64,000 nt of DNA from assembly GCA_937992195.1 (NCBI GenBank), contig CALKKV010000007.1:133896-197895 (forward strand), in the 5' to 3' direction. Positions 51,744-61,399 of the stretch are shown here, piece by piece (position 1 is the stretch's first letter; each line of letters starts with the position of its first letter). The stretch is from an uncultured Gammaproteobacteria bacterium (GTDB taxonomy: Bacteria; Pseudomonadota; Gammaproteobacteria; Arenicellales; Poriferihabitantaceae). The position numbers and the translations under genes are program-made. Below the pieces are notes generated by a model. The model was not told the DNA's origin and made no database searches. It was given only the letters and a program-made list of their open reading frames with translations.

Positions 51744-53105
51744 CTAGGAAGGAGGCAGTTCGCCAAAGAAGTAATCAGGTAACCAAAGCGCGATCCCAGG
51801 GAAAATGTAAATTAATACCATCACAAATATGACGATCCCCAGGTAAGGCATGATTCCCTTAAATATATCCACCAGCTGAATATATGGCGGTGCAACGCCC
51901 TTCAGATAATAGGCGGACATCGCCATAGGCGGCGTTAAGAACGACGTTTGCAGATTCAACGCAATGAGCATTGCAAACATGTATGGATTCACCCCAAAGG
52001 TGTCCAGCATCGGCAAGAAAATTGGTACAAAAATAATCAGAATTTCTGTCCACTCCAGGGGCCATCCGAGAAGGAAAATAATTACCTGTGCAAGAATCAA
52101 GAAACCAACAGTGCCAAGACTCAGCGCCAGTATCCATTCCTCAATTAGTGCGTGTCCGCCAAGGTAAGAAAATACCGATGCGAATGTCCAGGAACCCACA
52201 AATAACCAACACACCATAGCGGACGTTTTAGCTGTGAGATAAACCGATTCCTTAAAACGTTCCCAGGTCAATGAGCGATATGCCAAAGCGAGCACCAAAC
52301 CGCCAAGCGCGCCAACACCGGCAGCTTCAGCCGGCGTTGCCAGACCAAACAGGATACAACCGAGTACAGAGAAAATCAGAATCGCCAATGGAACGACTGA
52401 AGTGACTACCTGCAACAGAATTTTACGTGCAGAAGGTACATCTTCTTCTTTTGGTTTAGGCGCAAGGCTTGGATTGAGCATTGCACGAACAATGACGTAC
52501 AGCATATAACAACCGGCAAGGATCAAGCCGGGAAACATTGCGGCAGCATACAGTCGCAGTGGCGATAGCTCACCAATAGCGGCATACACAATCAACATGA
52601 TGCTTGGCGGAATCAAAATTCCAAGACAACCACCTGCACAGATTACTCCTGAAGCAAAGCTGTGGTTGTATCCCGCTTTCAACATCGCAGGCAAGGCAAG
52701 CATACCCATCAGAGTAACAACCGCGCCAATTATACCGGTCGCCGTCGCAAAGATTGCACAAGTCATCAACGCTGCAACAGCCATTGAGCCAGGCAAATGC
52801 CGCGCAGCCAGCTGCAACGAAAAAAACAGACGATTGACAATATTCGCTCTCTCGACAACATATCCCATAAAGAGAAACAGCGGTATCGCCACGAGGACGT
52901 CATTCGACATCACCGAGAAGGTATTCTGCACCGTAAGGTCAAATATTCGATTGTCGAATATATTATCCATGCGAAATGCATCGTAGTAAGCGTAGTAACC
53001 GAACGCCAAACCCATCGCAAGCAACGTAAAGGCTATTGGGAAACCCAGCAGCACCATAAAAATAAATAGTGCCAGCATGAAAATGGCAATTTGAGGATCT
53101 GTCAT
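51744..53105 (-). CDS. TRAP transporter large permease (DctM)
   Basis: The large integral membrane subunit of a tripartite ATP-independent periplasmic transporter, 453 residues with about 12 transmembrane helices. Family features include GFPIAFTLLAMG near the N-terminus, ATATGIIGAVVTLMGML and the LGILIPPSIMLIVYA segment. It couples substrate import to an ion (usually Na+) gradient. Its start overlaps the end of the small permease gene by 4 bases. It precedes the amidase gene by 31 bases. Confidence 0.94.
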   Translation of the reverse strand: MTDPQIAIFMLALFIFMVLLGFPIAFTLLAMGLAFGYYAYYDAFRMDNIFDNRIFDLTVQNTFSVMSNDVLVAIPLFLFMGYVVERANIVNRLFFSLQLAARHLPGSMAVAALMTCAIFATATGIIGAVVTLMGMLALPAMLKAGYNHSFASGVICAGGCLGILIPPSIMLIVYAAIGELSPLRLYAAAMFPGLILAGCYMLYVIVRAMLNPSLAPKPKEEDVPSARKILLQVVTSVVPLAILIFSVLGCILFGLATPAEAAGVGALGGLVLALAYRSLTWERFKESVYLTAKTSAMVCWLFVGSWTFASVFSYLGGHALIEEWILALSLGTVGFLILAQVIIFLLGWPLEWTEILIIFVPIFLPMLDTFGVNPYMFAMLIALNLQTSFLTPPMAMSAYYLKGVAPPYIQLVDIFKGIMPYLGIVIFVMVLIYIFPGIALWLPDYFFGELPPS

Positions 53106-53674
53106 GATTCGGTCGTTTCGTTGTTCTGCAGCATTACTTCTTCAGTTTCCTGAACGTCATGCATTCGTTTTGGCCAGTATCCGTCGCGAATACACATCAC
53201 GCAACGAATCGATTCTGCGACGCCTTGAAGAAAGATCAAGGCTCCCGCAACCGGAATAAGTGTTTTGAAAAAGTAAATTTGAATACGCGCTGGACTGCTC
53301 CAGCTTACTTCTTTATAAAACCAGGAGTCTTTTGCAAATCCGTATCCGTACCAAGTTAGCGCAAAAACTGCCGGCAGGAGGAACAAGATATAAAGTGTTA
53401 AATCTATGCTCGCCTGAGTGCGTTGCGACATCAATCGATATAACACGTCACCGCGAACATGGGCATCTTGAGCAAGCGCATAGGCACCAGACATCACAAA
53501 TAATGCGCCATACATTTGTACACTCATATCAAATGCCCATACCGTTGGGGCATTTAAGACATATCGAACAAATACTTCATAGCAAGTTGCAAATGTGAGA
53601 ACTACGATGCACCAAGCGAAACATTTTCCGACCCATACGCTGAGACTGTCAGCGAAATGTAAGAAACGATCCAT
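53102..53674 (-). CDS. TRAP transporter small permease (DctQ)
   Basis: A 190-residue membrane protein with four transmembrane helices, containing the family's FVRYVLNAPTVWAFDMS and LAQDAHVRGDVLYR patterns. It stabilises the DctM subunit. The C-terminus is acidic (EVMLQNNETTES). A 159-base gap with two strong hairpins (53736-53818) separates it from the upstream binding-protein gene, which would reduce read-through into dctQM. Confidence 0.92.
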   Translation of the reverse strand: MDRFLHFADSLSVWVGKCFAWCIVVLTFATCYEVFVRYVLNAPTVWAFDMSVQMYGALFVMSGAYALAQDAHVRGDVLYRLMSQRTQASIDLTLYILFLLPAVFALTWYGYGFAKDSWFYKEVSWSSPARIQIYFFKTLIPVAGALIFLQGVAESIRCVMCIRDGYWPKRMHDVQETEEVMLQNNETTES

Positions 53675-53735
53675 AAACTTGATTGATTATGCTAGACGCG
53701 ATGAAGGGCGCCAGAAAATAAAAACACGCTAAGAA

Positions 53736-53764
53736 AAATCGCTCTTGAGACTCAAGAGCGATTT
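53736..53764 (-). terminator. Perfect hairpin with T-tract between dctP and dctQ
   Basis: Arms of 14 bases (53736-53749 and 53751-53764) are perfectly complementary around one spacer base. On the minus strand the stem is followed by TTTTTC. This matches a Rho-independent terminator acting on the dctP transcript, allowing only partial read-through into the permease genes. Confidence 0.8.
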
Positions 53765-53792
53765 CGGAATATCTCGAAGTTAAAAACAGAGT

Positions 53793-53818
53793 ATACCGGG
53801 CTGAAATCAGCCCGGTAT
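53793..53818 (-). terminator. Second perfect hairpin between dctP and dctQ
   Basis: Twelve-base arms (53793-53804 and 53807-53818) are perfectly complementary around AA. On the minus strand it is followed by ACTCTG and then a T run. It lies just 15 bases after the dctP stop and may protect the dctP mRNA 3' end or act as a first terminator. Confidence 0.65.
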
Positions 53819-53833
53819 CGAAACAATCTGTTT

Positions 53834-54946
53834 TTAAGTCAAGTCACCAAAGTGATGACTGTAAGCGCCTGAGTAATCAGGTGCGTTCAGTAGCTCATAA
53901 CGAACTACTCGCTTGGCCCACTCTTTTTGAGACTCAACGACTTTCGCAAAGAAAGGATCTTCTGAAGATAAACGCGCAGTCACTGTATCCCATGCCTTCA
54001 GCTGGTCAGCCATTACGGAATCAGGAGTACGGTGTACATTTACACCAAGTCCTTCTAACGCAATCAAATCATTTGAATAACGATGCTGGGATTTCCAGGT
54101 AAAGTCAGCAGATGAAGCTTCAGAAGCAAACTCAAGAATAGATTGCTGCTCTGGAGCGAGTTTATTGAACAAACTCTTGTTGAAGATGATTTCAAATGCT
54201 TCCTGACTCTGGTGGAAACTTGCAAGGTGGTAGTCTTTTGAAACGTCTTGCATACCAAAGTCTTTATCCGAAGTTGGATTGTTGAATTCAGCCGCATCAA
54301 TGAGTCCGCTCTTCATCGCAGGCTGAATCTCACCACCTGGCAATTGCACCACCGACATACCCATTTCTTGCAGTACGTCAGCAGCCAGACCCACAGTTCG
54401 ATACTTAAGACCTTTCATTTGGCTGGACTCTTTAATCTCTTCTTTAAACCAGCCAAGCGGTTGGGCCGGCATTGGGCTATTGAAGAAACCTACAATATCG
54501 AGCTTCAGCGCATCCATTAGCTCATAGTACAACTCGTTGCCGCCGCCATACTTGATCCAACCCAACAGCTGGTTTGCATTCCAACCCCAACATGGGCCGG
54601 TTCCGAAAAGTGACGCTGCTGCACTCTTCGAATACCAATAAGCTGGCACGAGATGTGCGCCATCGAGTACGCCTTTGTGCACTGCAGTCTGCATTTCCGC
54701 GGTCTTAACCACAGAGTTAACCGACAACAGATCAATTTTGAGAGAACCGGCAGACATCTTATTGACTTTGTCTACGTAATCTTGAGCGAACTCAAGGAAG
54801 ATACCGCCGCCCCAAGCCGCTTGGACTTTTAATGTAACCTGCGCATTTGCAAGATAAGGAACAGCAGCAACCGCAGCCGTCGCACCAACTGCACTGCCTT
54901 TTAAAAACTTACGGCGAGATGAGTTTGCTTTTTCAGTTTTATTCAT
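53834..54946 (-). CDS. TRAP transporter substrate-binding protein (DctP), TakP-like
   Basis: A periplasmic binding protein of the DctP family, 370 residues. A Tat signal peptide is present (SSRRKFLKG with RR at 11-12), then a hydrophobic region ending VPYLANA. Motifs such as KGVLDGAHLVPAYWYSKSAA, LGWFKEEI and LPGGEIQPAMKSGLIDAAE recall TakP, the 2-oxo-acid binder of Rhodobacter, and the large subgroup annotated as mannitol/chloroaromatic-type. 2-Oxo or 2-hydroxy acids are therefore likely ligands; this is inference. ATG at 54946 is preferred, with GGAG 12 bases ahead; the frame extends to a TTG at 54964. It is divergent from glcD. Confidence 0.92.
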   Translation of the reverse strand: MNKTEKANSSRRKFLKGSAVGATAAVAAVPYLANAQVTLKVQAAWGGGIFLEFAQDYVDKVNKMSAGSLKIDLLSVNSVVKTAEMQTAVHKGVLDGAHLVPAYWYSKSAAASLFGTGPCWGWNANQLLGWIKYGGGNELYYELMDALKLDIVGFFNSPMPAQPLGWFKEEIKESSQMKGLKYRTVGLAADVLQEMGMSVVQLPGGEIQPAMKSGLIDAAEFNNPTSDKDFGMQDVSKDYHLASFHQSQEAFEIIFNKSLFNKLAPEQQSILEFASEASSADFTWKSQHRYSNDLIALEGLGVNVHRTPDSVMADQLKAWDTVTARLSSEDPFFAKVVESQKEWAKRVVRYELLNAPDYSGAYSHHFGDLT

Positions 54947-55152
54947 TTGAGGTATTGTCTCCAAGTAGGTGATAGATAAATCTCTTATTGTAGTCTGCCC
55001 GATATAAATTGAGCTGTATTGAGTATTACGATTGTTTTGATCATTACTAAACCAAGCAAAAGGGCTTCTTTCTCGTTAGCAGAAATAACCCCTACATTAC
55101 TGAGTTTATTGTAGCCCTATTAAATAAGAAATAAAAACTGCTGTAAATGAAA

Positions 55153-55162
55153 TTAACGTTAA
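55153..55162. promoter_or_regulatory. Palindrome in the dctP-glcD divergent region
   Basis: TTAACGTTAA is a perfect 10-base palindrome in the ~316-base region between the divergent dctP and glcD genes. Such regions often carry shared operator sites for a regulator of both units. No regulator gene is adjacent, so its owner is unknown. The palindrome may be chance in AT-rich sequence. Confidence 0.3.
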
Positions 55163-55262
55163 ATTACCCTGTTGTGCATATTGTGTGGCTATGAGAGTCT
55201 ACTTAACGACCACCTAAGCTTCAGTTTGTTACAATTTGTTCCTTTAATTCCTGACTTTTCCC

Positions 55263-56753
55263 TTGAATTCTCCACTCGTCTCCGAAAGCCTGGATCCCGC
55301 AGTTTTTCGTCAGCTTCATATCGATTTAGCGGGTATTTTGGACAGGCCAAACCTATTGTCTGAGTCGGAAGAGGTGACTCCCTATGAATGTGATGGATTG
55401 AGCGCCTATCGACAGCGGCCGATGCTGGTCGCATTACCTGAGGATATTGATCAGCTGATCGCGGTGGTGAAGACCTGCCATAGGCACAAAGTGCCTATTG
55501 TGGCGCGGGGAGCAGGAACCGGGCTGTCAGGCGGTGCTTTGCCGCTTTCGAATGGCGTGCTTTTGGTCCTGGCCAAGTTTAATCAAATTCTAAGTATTGA
55601 CCAGAAAGGGCGTACCGCCACGGTACAACCCGGCGTCAGAAATCTCGCCATTTCTGAGGCGGTTGATCAATATGGTCTCTATTATGCACCTGATCCAAGC
55701 TCACAAATTGCCTGCTCCATCGGTGGCAATGTTGCTGAAAACTCTGGCGGCGTGCATTGCCTGAAGTACGGTTTGACCGTACACAACATCCTACAACTTA
55801 AAGTGGTGACGGTGACGGGTGAGCTAGTCACGATCGGGTCCAAAGCGCTGGACTCTCCCGGGTTTGATTTGCTCGCGCTGATGACAGGTTCAGAAGGCAT
55901 GCTTGGAATCGTAGTTGAAGTTGTGGTGAAACTCTTGCCGAAACCAACCCATACCAGTTTAGTGCTCGCGGCATTTGATAGTGTTGAAGCAGCCGGACAT
56001 GCAGTGGGGGGCGTGATCTCCGCAGGAATTATCCCAGCCGGATTAGAGATGATGGATAATTTTGCTATCCGTGCAACCGAAGATTTTGCCCAATGCGGTT
56101 ATCCCATCGACGCTGAGGCTATTTTACTATGTGAGGTTGACGGCACCGAAGATGAAGCGCTTGCACAGGTAGATCAGGTGACAGCGGTGATGAAGCATTT
56201 TCGGGCAACCGAAGTCAGAATTGCCGCTGATGAAGCGGAGCGACTGCTATTTTGGAAAGGTAGAAAAATGGCGTTTCCGGCTATGGGCAGAATCTCCGCT
56301 GACTATTACTGTATTGATGGCACTATCCCGAGAAGTCAGCTCCCCCATGTGCTCAATAAAATGGAAGAGTGGTCAAAGGAATTTGATTTACGCGTTGCCA
56401 ACGTTTTTCATGCTGGAGATGGCAACTTGCACCCTTTGATTTTATTCGATGCAAATATCCCCGGAGAGCTTGAGCGCACTGAAGAGTTTGCTGGCAAGAT
56501 ATTAGATCTCTGTATTGAGGTTGGCGGCACTATCACCGGAGAGCATGGCGTTGGAATCGAAAAGATTAATCAGATGTGTAATCAATTTAGCACCACCGAA
56601 ATCGACCAATTTCACGCGTTGAAAGCAGCCTTTGATCCGAATACTTTGTTAAATCCGGGAAAAGCCATTCCAACGCTGCAGCGCTGTGCCGAACATGGTG
56701 CAATGCATGTGCACAACGGTGAGCTTCCTTTTCCAGAGCTGGAAAGATTTTGA
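55263..56753 (+). CDS. glcD: Glycolate oxidase subunit GlcD (FAD-linked)
   Basis: GlcD is the flavin subunit of the membrane-associated glycolate oxidase, oxidising glycolate to glyoxylate. It has a FAD_binding_4 domain (VPIVARGAGTGLSGGALPL, CSIGGNVAENSGG) and the FAD-oxidase C-terminal domain (FHAGDGNLHPLI, GTITGEHGVGIEKI). Length, 496, is that of E. coli GlcD (499). The TTG at 55263 is the best available start; no ATG or Shine-Dalgarno lies before the conserved EEVTPYECDGLSAYRQRP. A D-lactate dehydrogenase role is less likely given glcE and glcF. The stop overlaps the glcE ATG by one base. Confidence 0.93.
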   Translation: MNSPLVSESLDPAVFRQLHIDLAGILDRPNLLSESEEVTPYECDGLSAYRQRPMLVALPEDIDQLIAVVKTCHRHKVPIVARGAGTGLSGGALPLSNGVLLVLAKFNQILSIDQKGRTATVQPGVRNLAISEAVDQYGLYYAPDPSSQIACSIGGNVAENSGGVHCLKYGLTVHNILQLKVVTVTGELVTIGSKALDSPGFDLLALMTGSEGMLGIVVEVVVKLLPKPTHTSLVLAAFDSVEAAGHAVGGVISAGIIPAGLEMMDNFAIRATEDFAQCGYPIDAEAILLCEVDGTEDEALAQVDQVTAVMKHFRATEVRIAADEAERLLFWKGRKMAFPAMGRISADYYCIDGTIPRSQLPHVLNKMEEWSKEFDLRVANVFHAGDGNLHPLILFDANIPGELERTEEFAGKILDLCIEVGGTITGEHGVGIEKINQMCNQFSTTEIDQFHALKAAFDPNTLLNPGKAIPTLQRCAEHGAMHVHNGELPFPELERF

Positions 56754-57811
56754 TGTCCGATTTATCAAAGCAAATCTCGGCACAAATTCAACAGGCTGCC
56801 GACCAGAATTCTGCGGTCCGCATTCAAGGAGGAAACTCCAAAGCATTTTACAGTCGAGCATTAGACGGCTCGCTCGACCTAGTTGATGTTAGTGGACATA
56901 CCGGCGTAGTGAACTATGAGCCCACTGAACTTGTTTTGACGGCACGTGCAGGGACGACCATTCAAGAATTATCGGAAACACTGGGAGAAAAAAACCAACA
57001 CCTTGCGTTCGATCCGCCAGTACTTGGCGGTCTGGCAACTATTGGCGGTACCTTGGCCTCGGGATTTTCCGGTCCTTGCCGCCCTTATCTGGGTTCAATT
57101 CGTGATCATGTATTAGGGACACACATTGTTAATGGCAATGGCGACTATCTTCGCTTTGGTGGTGAAGTGATGAAAAATGTAGCCGGTTATGATATTGCGC
57201 GTTTAATGGCCGGGGCAATGGGAACCCTGGGTGTCATTATGCAAGTTTCGTTAAAAGTATTACCAAAGCCGCAAAAAGAAGCAACTCTATGTTTTGAACT
57301 TGCACAGGGTGACGCGCTTTCGATGATGCGTGAGCTAGGAGATAGCCCGATACCAGTCTCAGGAGCGTGCTTTGATAACGGTAGAGTTTACGTTCGACTT
57401 TCCGGAAGTGAGGTCGGTGTTGCCTCGGCAAGCAAAACCTTGGGTGGTGAGACTATGTCGGATGGCGAAGCTGTTTGGATATCTTTGCGCGAGTTCTCTC
57501 ACGCTTTTTTCGATACAGAGCTGCCGATTTGGCGCCTTAGTCTGCCGACGCAGGCATGCCCGGATTTATCTGGGGAGACGTTAATCGATTGGGGTGGGCA
57601 ACAGTGGTGGCTGCGAAGTGATGCGCCGATAAAAGAAATTCAGTTTGCGGCAGCGAAAGCCGGAGGTCATGCGACCTTGTTCAAGGGCGGAGATCGAAGC
57701 GGCGAAGTATTTCACCCGCTTTCCGATACGATGATGCAACTACATGAAAATGTTCGACTTTCTTTTGATCCTAAAAGAATTCTCAATCCTGGTGCGCAAT
57801 ATCCATCGTAA
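56753..57811 (+). CDS. glcE: Glycolate oxidase subunit GlcE
   Basis: GlcE is the second FAD_binding_4-type subunit of glycolate oxidase, essential for activity in E. coli. Conserved motifs include RIQGGNSKAFYS, LVLTARAGTTIQELSETL, LGGLATIGGTLASGFSGP and KNVAGYDIARLMAGAMGTLG. Its length of 352 residues is typical. The ATG at 56753 overlaps the glcD stop (TGATG). It is followed 50 bases later by glcF. Confidence 0.94.
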   Translation: MSDLSKQISAQIQQAADQNSAVRIQGGNSKAFYSRALDGSLDLVDVSGHTGVVNYEPTELVLTARAGTTIQELSETLGEKNQHLAFDPPVLGGLATIGGTLASGFSGPCRPYLGSIRDHVLGTHIVNGNGDYLRFGGEVMKNVAGYDIARLMAGAMGTLGVIMQVSLKVLPKPQKEATLCFELAQGDALSMMRELGDSPIPVSGACFDNGRVYVRLSGSEVGVASASKTLGGETMSDGEAVWISLREFSHAFFDTELPIWRLSLPTQACPDLSGETLIDWGGQQWWLRSDAPIKEIQFAAAKAGGHATLFKGGDRSGEVFHPLSDTMMQLHENVRLSFDPKRILNPGAQYPS

Positions 57812-57861
57812 CCCGGTCCGATTCTAATTCATCATCTCTACAATTTTTTTAATATAAATAT

Positions 57862-59082
57862 ATGGAAACCCGCCTCGCAGATTTCATTAAAGATACACCT
57901 CAAGGCAGGGAAGCCGATAGCATATTGCGCGCCTGTGTGCACTGCGGTTTTTGTACGGCGACCTGTCCTACCTATAATCTTCTTGGAGATGAGCTGGATG
58001 GGCCAAGGGGGCGTATTTATCAAATTAAACAGGTGCTTGAAGGAAACCCAGCTACTGAATCAACGCAGCAGCACCTAGACCGCTGTTTGACCTGTCGAAG
58101 TTGCGAGACAACCTGCCCTAGCGGCGTGCATTACAGCCGGCTGCTGGATATTGGCCGTTCTGTAGTCAACGATCAGGTGGAAAGAACGAAATCACAGCAG
58201 TTGATGAGGTGGGGCTTACGTAAATTAATGATTACCCCCGGATTATTTAGTCCTGCAATTTTTCTCGGCAGAATGGTGAGACCTGCATTGCCTGAAACGC
58301 TGAAAAAGAAAATTCCACCTGCGCAAATTGCACCAAAAACTCCCGTAGCTACTCAAACGCGAAAAATCATTCTTGCTCAAGGCTGCGTCCAGCCTACATA
58401 TAAACCAGCGACTAATGCGGCATTTTCCCGGGTCTTGAATCGCCTGGAAATCCAAACGATAACGACCGATGCAGAGCGATGTTGCGGTGCAGTGAGTTTA
58501 CATCTCGATGCAGTTGAAGAAGCCAAACAATTAATGCGCGCGAATATTGATGCCTGGTGGCCACATATTGAAGCTGGAGCGGAAGCCATCGTAAATACCG
58601 CCAGCGGATGTGGGGTCATGATTCAGGACTATGCACATTCACTGGAAGATGATTCCGCATATGCCGATAAAGCCAAGAAAGTGAGCGCGCTGGTTAGGGA
58701 TCCCTGTGAAATTCTGGAACAAGAAGCGCTAGAAACATTGCCTCTGCCAGACCGCCCTAAAGTGGCGTTTCAGTCACCTTGTACTCTGCAGCATGGGCTT
58801 AAGCTTGCGGGTAGGGTGGAGAAGATATTACAACGCCTGGGTTTCGAACTTACTTCAGTCGCTGAGCCGCACTTTTGCTGTGGCTCAGCAGGCACCTATT
58901 CTGTTTTGCAAAAAGAGCTATCGTCGCAGCTGCAGCAACGAAAGATTCAGAATCTCGAACAGGGCAAACCCGATGTGATTGCTACCGCCAATATTGGCTG
59001 CCATTTACATCTTGAAAGTGCCACAGATATACCCGTAAAACACTGGATTGAGTTGATCGATGACAGTACGCTCCCACTTTAG
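57862..59082 (+). CDS. glcF: Glycolate oxidase iron-sulfur subunit GlcF
   Basis: GlcF carries electrons from GlcD/E to the membrane. It has two [4Fe-4S] motifs: Cys25, 28, 31 and 35 in ACVHCGFCTATCP, and CLTCRSCETTCP at about residues 73-84. Two CCG domains follow (RCCGAVSLHLD and FCCGSAGTYSVL). Length is 406 (E. coli 407). Together with glcD and glcE this forms a full glycolate oxidase. No glcC regulator, glcB malate synthase or glcA permease is in the window. Confidence 0.95.
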   Translation: METRLADFIKDTPQGREADSILRACVHCGFCTATCPTYNLLGDELDGPRGRIYQIKQVLEGNPATESTQQHLDRCLTCRSCETTCPSGVHYSRLLDIGRSVVNDQVERTKSQQLMRWGLRKLMITPGLFSPAIFLGRMVRPALPETLKKKIPPAQIAPKTPVATQTRKIILAQGCVQPTYKPATNAAFSRVLNRLEIQTITTDAERCCGAVSLHLDAVEEAKQLMRANIDAWWPHIEAGAEAIVNTASGCGVMIQDYAHSLEDDSAYADKAKKVSALVRDPCEILEQEALETLPLPDRPKVAFQSPCTLQHGLKLAGRVEKILQRLGFELTSVAEPHFCCGSAGTYSVLQKELSSQLQQRKIQNLEQGKPDVIATANIGCHLHLESATDIPVKHWIELIDDSTLPL

Positions 59083-59220
59083 TCTCGTTGCACCATGATA
59101 GCCACCACATTTACAATTTTCTGAACGCGATCAACAAACCCTTACAAACCGAATATTGGAAGTCGGCCCTTGCCGCCTTCCTGACATAAAAGCTAGTACC
59201 GAATTCACCGAGGAAGAACC

Positions 59221-61155
59221 ATGTCTGAAGTTAAAACTTATCCAGTTCCAGCCGATGCCGCTGCGCGTGCCCACGCTGATAACGATACCTATCTCGCGAT
59301 GTATCAGCGTTCGATTGAGGATCCAGAGAATTTCTGGGCGGAGCAAGCGAATGAATTGGTGACCTGGTTCAAGCCGTGGGACACCGTGATGAACGTCGAT
59401 TATCACAAGGCGAATATCAAATGGTTTGAGGGTGCTAGCCTCAATGTTTGCTACAACTGTGTCGATCGTCATCTTGAGAACCGTGGTGACCAAGTGGCTA
59501 TTATTTGGGAAGGAGACGATCCTAGTGTAGATAAATCAATAACATATAATGAACTCTTCGAGCAGGTTTCGAAGTTAGGAAATGTACTAAAAGACCGTGG
59601 CGTGAAGAAAGGGGATTGCGTTTCCATTTATATGCCGATGGTTCCTGAAGCGGCTGTGGCGATGTTGGCTTGTGCCAGGATTGGCGCAGTGCACTCCATC
59701 GTTTTTGGCGGATTCTCTCCAGAAGCGCTGAAAGATCGAATCCTAGATTCTGACTGTAAAGTGGTGATCACGGCGGACGAAGGCCCGAGAGGCGGTAAAA
59801 ATGTCCCGCTAAAGATAAATGTTGAAAAAGCATTGGAAGGTTGCCCAAACGTACATACCACCGTTGTGGTCAAGCGTACAGGCAATGATGTGCCTGGCAA
59901 TGCTGATCGCGATGTATGGTATGACGAAGCAATGGCGTCGGCGTCTGCGGATTGTCCGCCAGAGCATATGGATGCAGAAGACCCGCTGTTTATTCTTTAC
60001 ACATCTGGATCTACTGGAAAACCCAAGGGGGTGTTGCACACTACTGGAGGATATCAACTCTATGCTGCCATCACTCACAAATATGTCTTCGATTACCATG
60101 ACGGTGATATTTATTGGTGTACCGCCGACGTTGGCTGGGTCACCGGACACACCTATATTGTTTATGGGCCGTTAGCCAACGGCGCAACAACGATGATGTT
60201 TGAAGGGGTGCCAACTTATCCTGATGCCGGACGTTTTTGGGATGTGGTCGACAAGCATCAAGTAAATATTTTCTATACCGCACCAACGGCATTAAGAGCG
60301 TTAATGGCGCAAGGCAATGAGATGGTCGAGCGCACAAGCAGAAAAAGTCTACGCTTACTCGGAACCGTGGGTGAACCGATTAATCCAGAAGCATGGGAAT
60401 GGTATTACCATATTGTTGGTGACGGCCGTTGTCCTATCGTTGATACCTGGTGGCAAACAGAGACTGGCGGCATTGCCATCACTGCACTCCCAGGCGCTAC
60501 TGCATTGAAGCCTGGGTCAGCGACGCGACCGTTTTTTGGAATTCAACCGGCTTTACTCGATCCGGATGGCAATGAGCTAGAGGGAGCCACTTCCGGAAAT
60601 TTAGTGATCAAGCAATCTTGGCCGGGACAAATGCGAACCGTTTATGGCGATCATCAACGCTTTTTCGATACCTACTTTTCTGCCTATAAAGGGTATTACA
60701 CCACCGGTGATGGCGCCCGAAGAGATGAGGATGGCTACTACTGGATAACAGGTCGGGTCGACGATGTTATCAACGTGTCTGGTCACCGAATGGGTACTGC
60801 CGAGGTAGAGAGCGCGCTAGTGCTGCATGAGAGTGTTGCCGAAGCAGCAGTGGTTGGATATCCCCATGACATCAAAGGGCAGGGCATTTATGCCTATGTC
60901 ACGTTGATGGTTGGTGTAGATCCGACCGAGAGTCTGCGTAAAGAATTGTTTGATCTGGTCAGAACAGAGATCGGACCAATCGCAAAACCCGACGTGATTC
61001 AGTGGGCCCCAGGACTTCCCAAAACACGCTCAGGTAAAATCATGCGGCGTATTCTGCGAAAGATTGCAGAAAATGAACTTGATTCCCTTGGCGATACCAG
61101 CACCCTTGCGGATCCAGCGGTTGTGGATGATTTAGTCGAGAACCGTCAAGGCTAA
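59221..61155 (+). CDS. acs: Acetyl-CoA synthetase
   Basis: Acs activates acetate to acetyl-CoA through acetyl-AMP. The ATP/AMP motif is [12 protein letters not shown], the adenylation core motif is [11 protein letters not shown], the hinge is [19 protein letters not shown], and the acetylation-regulated Lys is in [12 protein letters not shown]. Length is 644 (E. coli 652). AGGAAG ahead of the ATG at 59221 is a good ribosome-binding site. It lies 138 bases after glcF, probably with its own promoter. Ligand preference for acetate follows from the family; propionate is less likely. Confidence 0.95.
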   Translation: MSEVKTYPVPADAAARAHADNDTYLAMYQRSIEDPENFWAEQANELVTWFKPWDTVMNVDYHKANIKWFEGASLNVCYNCVDRHLENRGDQVAIIWEGDDPSVDKSITYNELFEQVSKLGNVLKDRGVKKGDCVSIYMPMVPEAAVAMLACARIGAVHSIVFGGFSPEALKDRILDSDCKVVITADEGPRGGKNVPLKINVEKALEGCPNVHTTVVVKRTGNDVPGNADRDVWYDEAMASASADCPPEHMDAEDPLFILYTSGSTGKPKGVLHTTGGYQLYAAITHKYVFDYHDGDIYWCTADVGWVTGHTYIVYGPLANGATTMMFEGVPTYPDAGRFWDVVDKHQVNIFYTAPTALRALMAQGNEMVERTSRKSLRLLGTVGEPINPEAWEWYYHIVGDGRCPIVDTWWQTETGGIAITALPGATALKPGSATRPFFGIQPALLDPDGNELEGATSGNLVIKQSWPGQMRTVYGDHQRFFDTYFSAYKGYYTTGDGARRDEDGYYWITGRVDDVINVSGHRMGTAEVESALVLHESVAEAAVVGYPHDIKGQGIYAYVTLMVGVDPTESLRKELFDLVRTEIGPIAKPDVIQWAPGLPKTRSGKIMRRILRKIAENELDSLGDTSTLADPAVVDDLVENRQG

Positions 61156-61207
61156 GGTTTTAAGCTTCTGTGCTATCGCCGTTACGCAAGCGGTAGTGCA
61201 CTAAATT

Positions 61208-61399
61208 ATGCTGGAGACAACCGAAGCGACTGTTCAATGTCCTTACTGCAACGAATCAATAGATATATTGATTGATCCGTCTGATCCCAGTGAAGAGTAT
61301 ATTGAAGACTGTCAGGTCTGCTGTCGTCCAATCACGATGCGGGTTACTCGATTCCAAGATGAAGTGACGGTGCAAACTTTAGAAGAGGATGAGTATTGA
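61208..61399 (+). CDS. CPXCG-motif small cysteine-rich protein
   Basis: A 63-residue acidic protein with two CxxC pairs (CPYCNES and CQVCCRPI), likely binding one zinc or iron. The first is of the CPxC type that gives the family its name (CPXCG motif-containing cysteine-rich protein). Such small proteins are widespread in gammaproteobacteria, with no established function. It follows acs by 52 bases, in which GCTATCGC and GCGGTAGT can form a short stem. Confidence 0.8.
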   Translation: MLETTEATVQCPYCNESIDILIDPSDPSEEYIEDCQVCCRPITMRVTRFQDEVTVQTLEEDEY

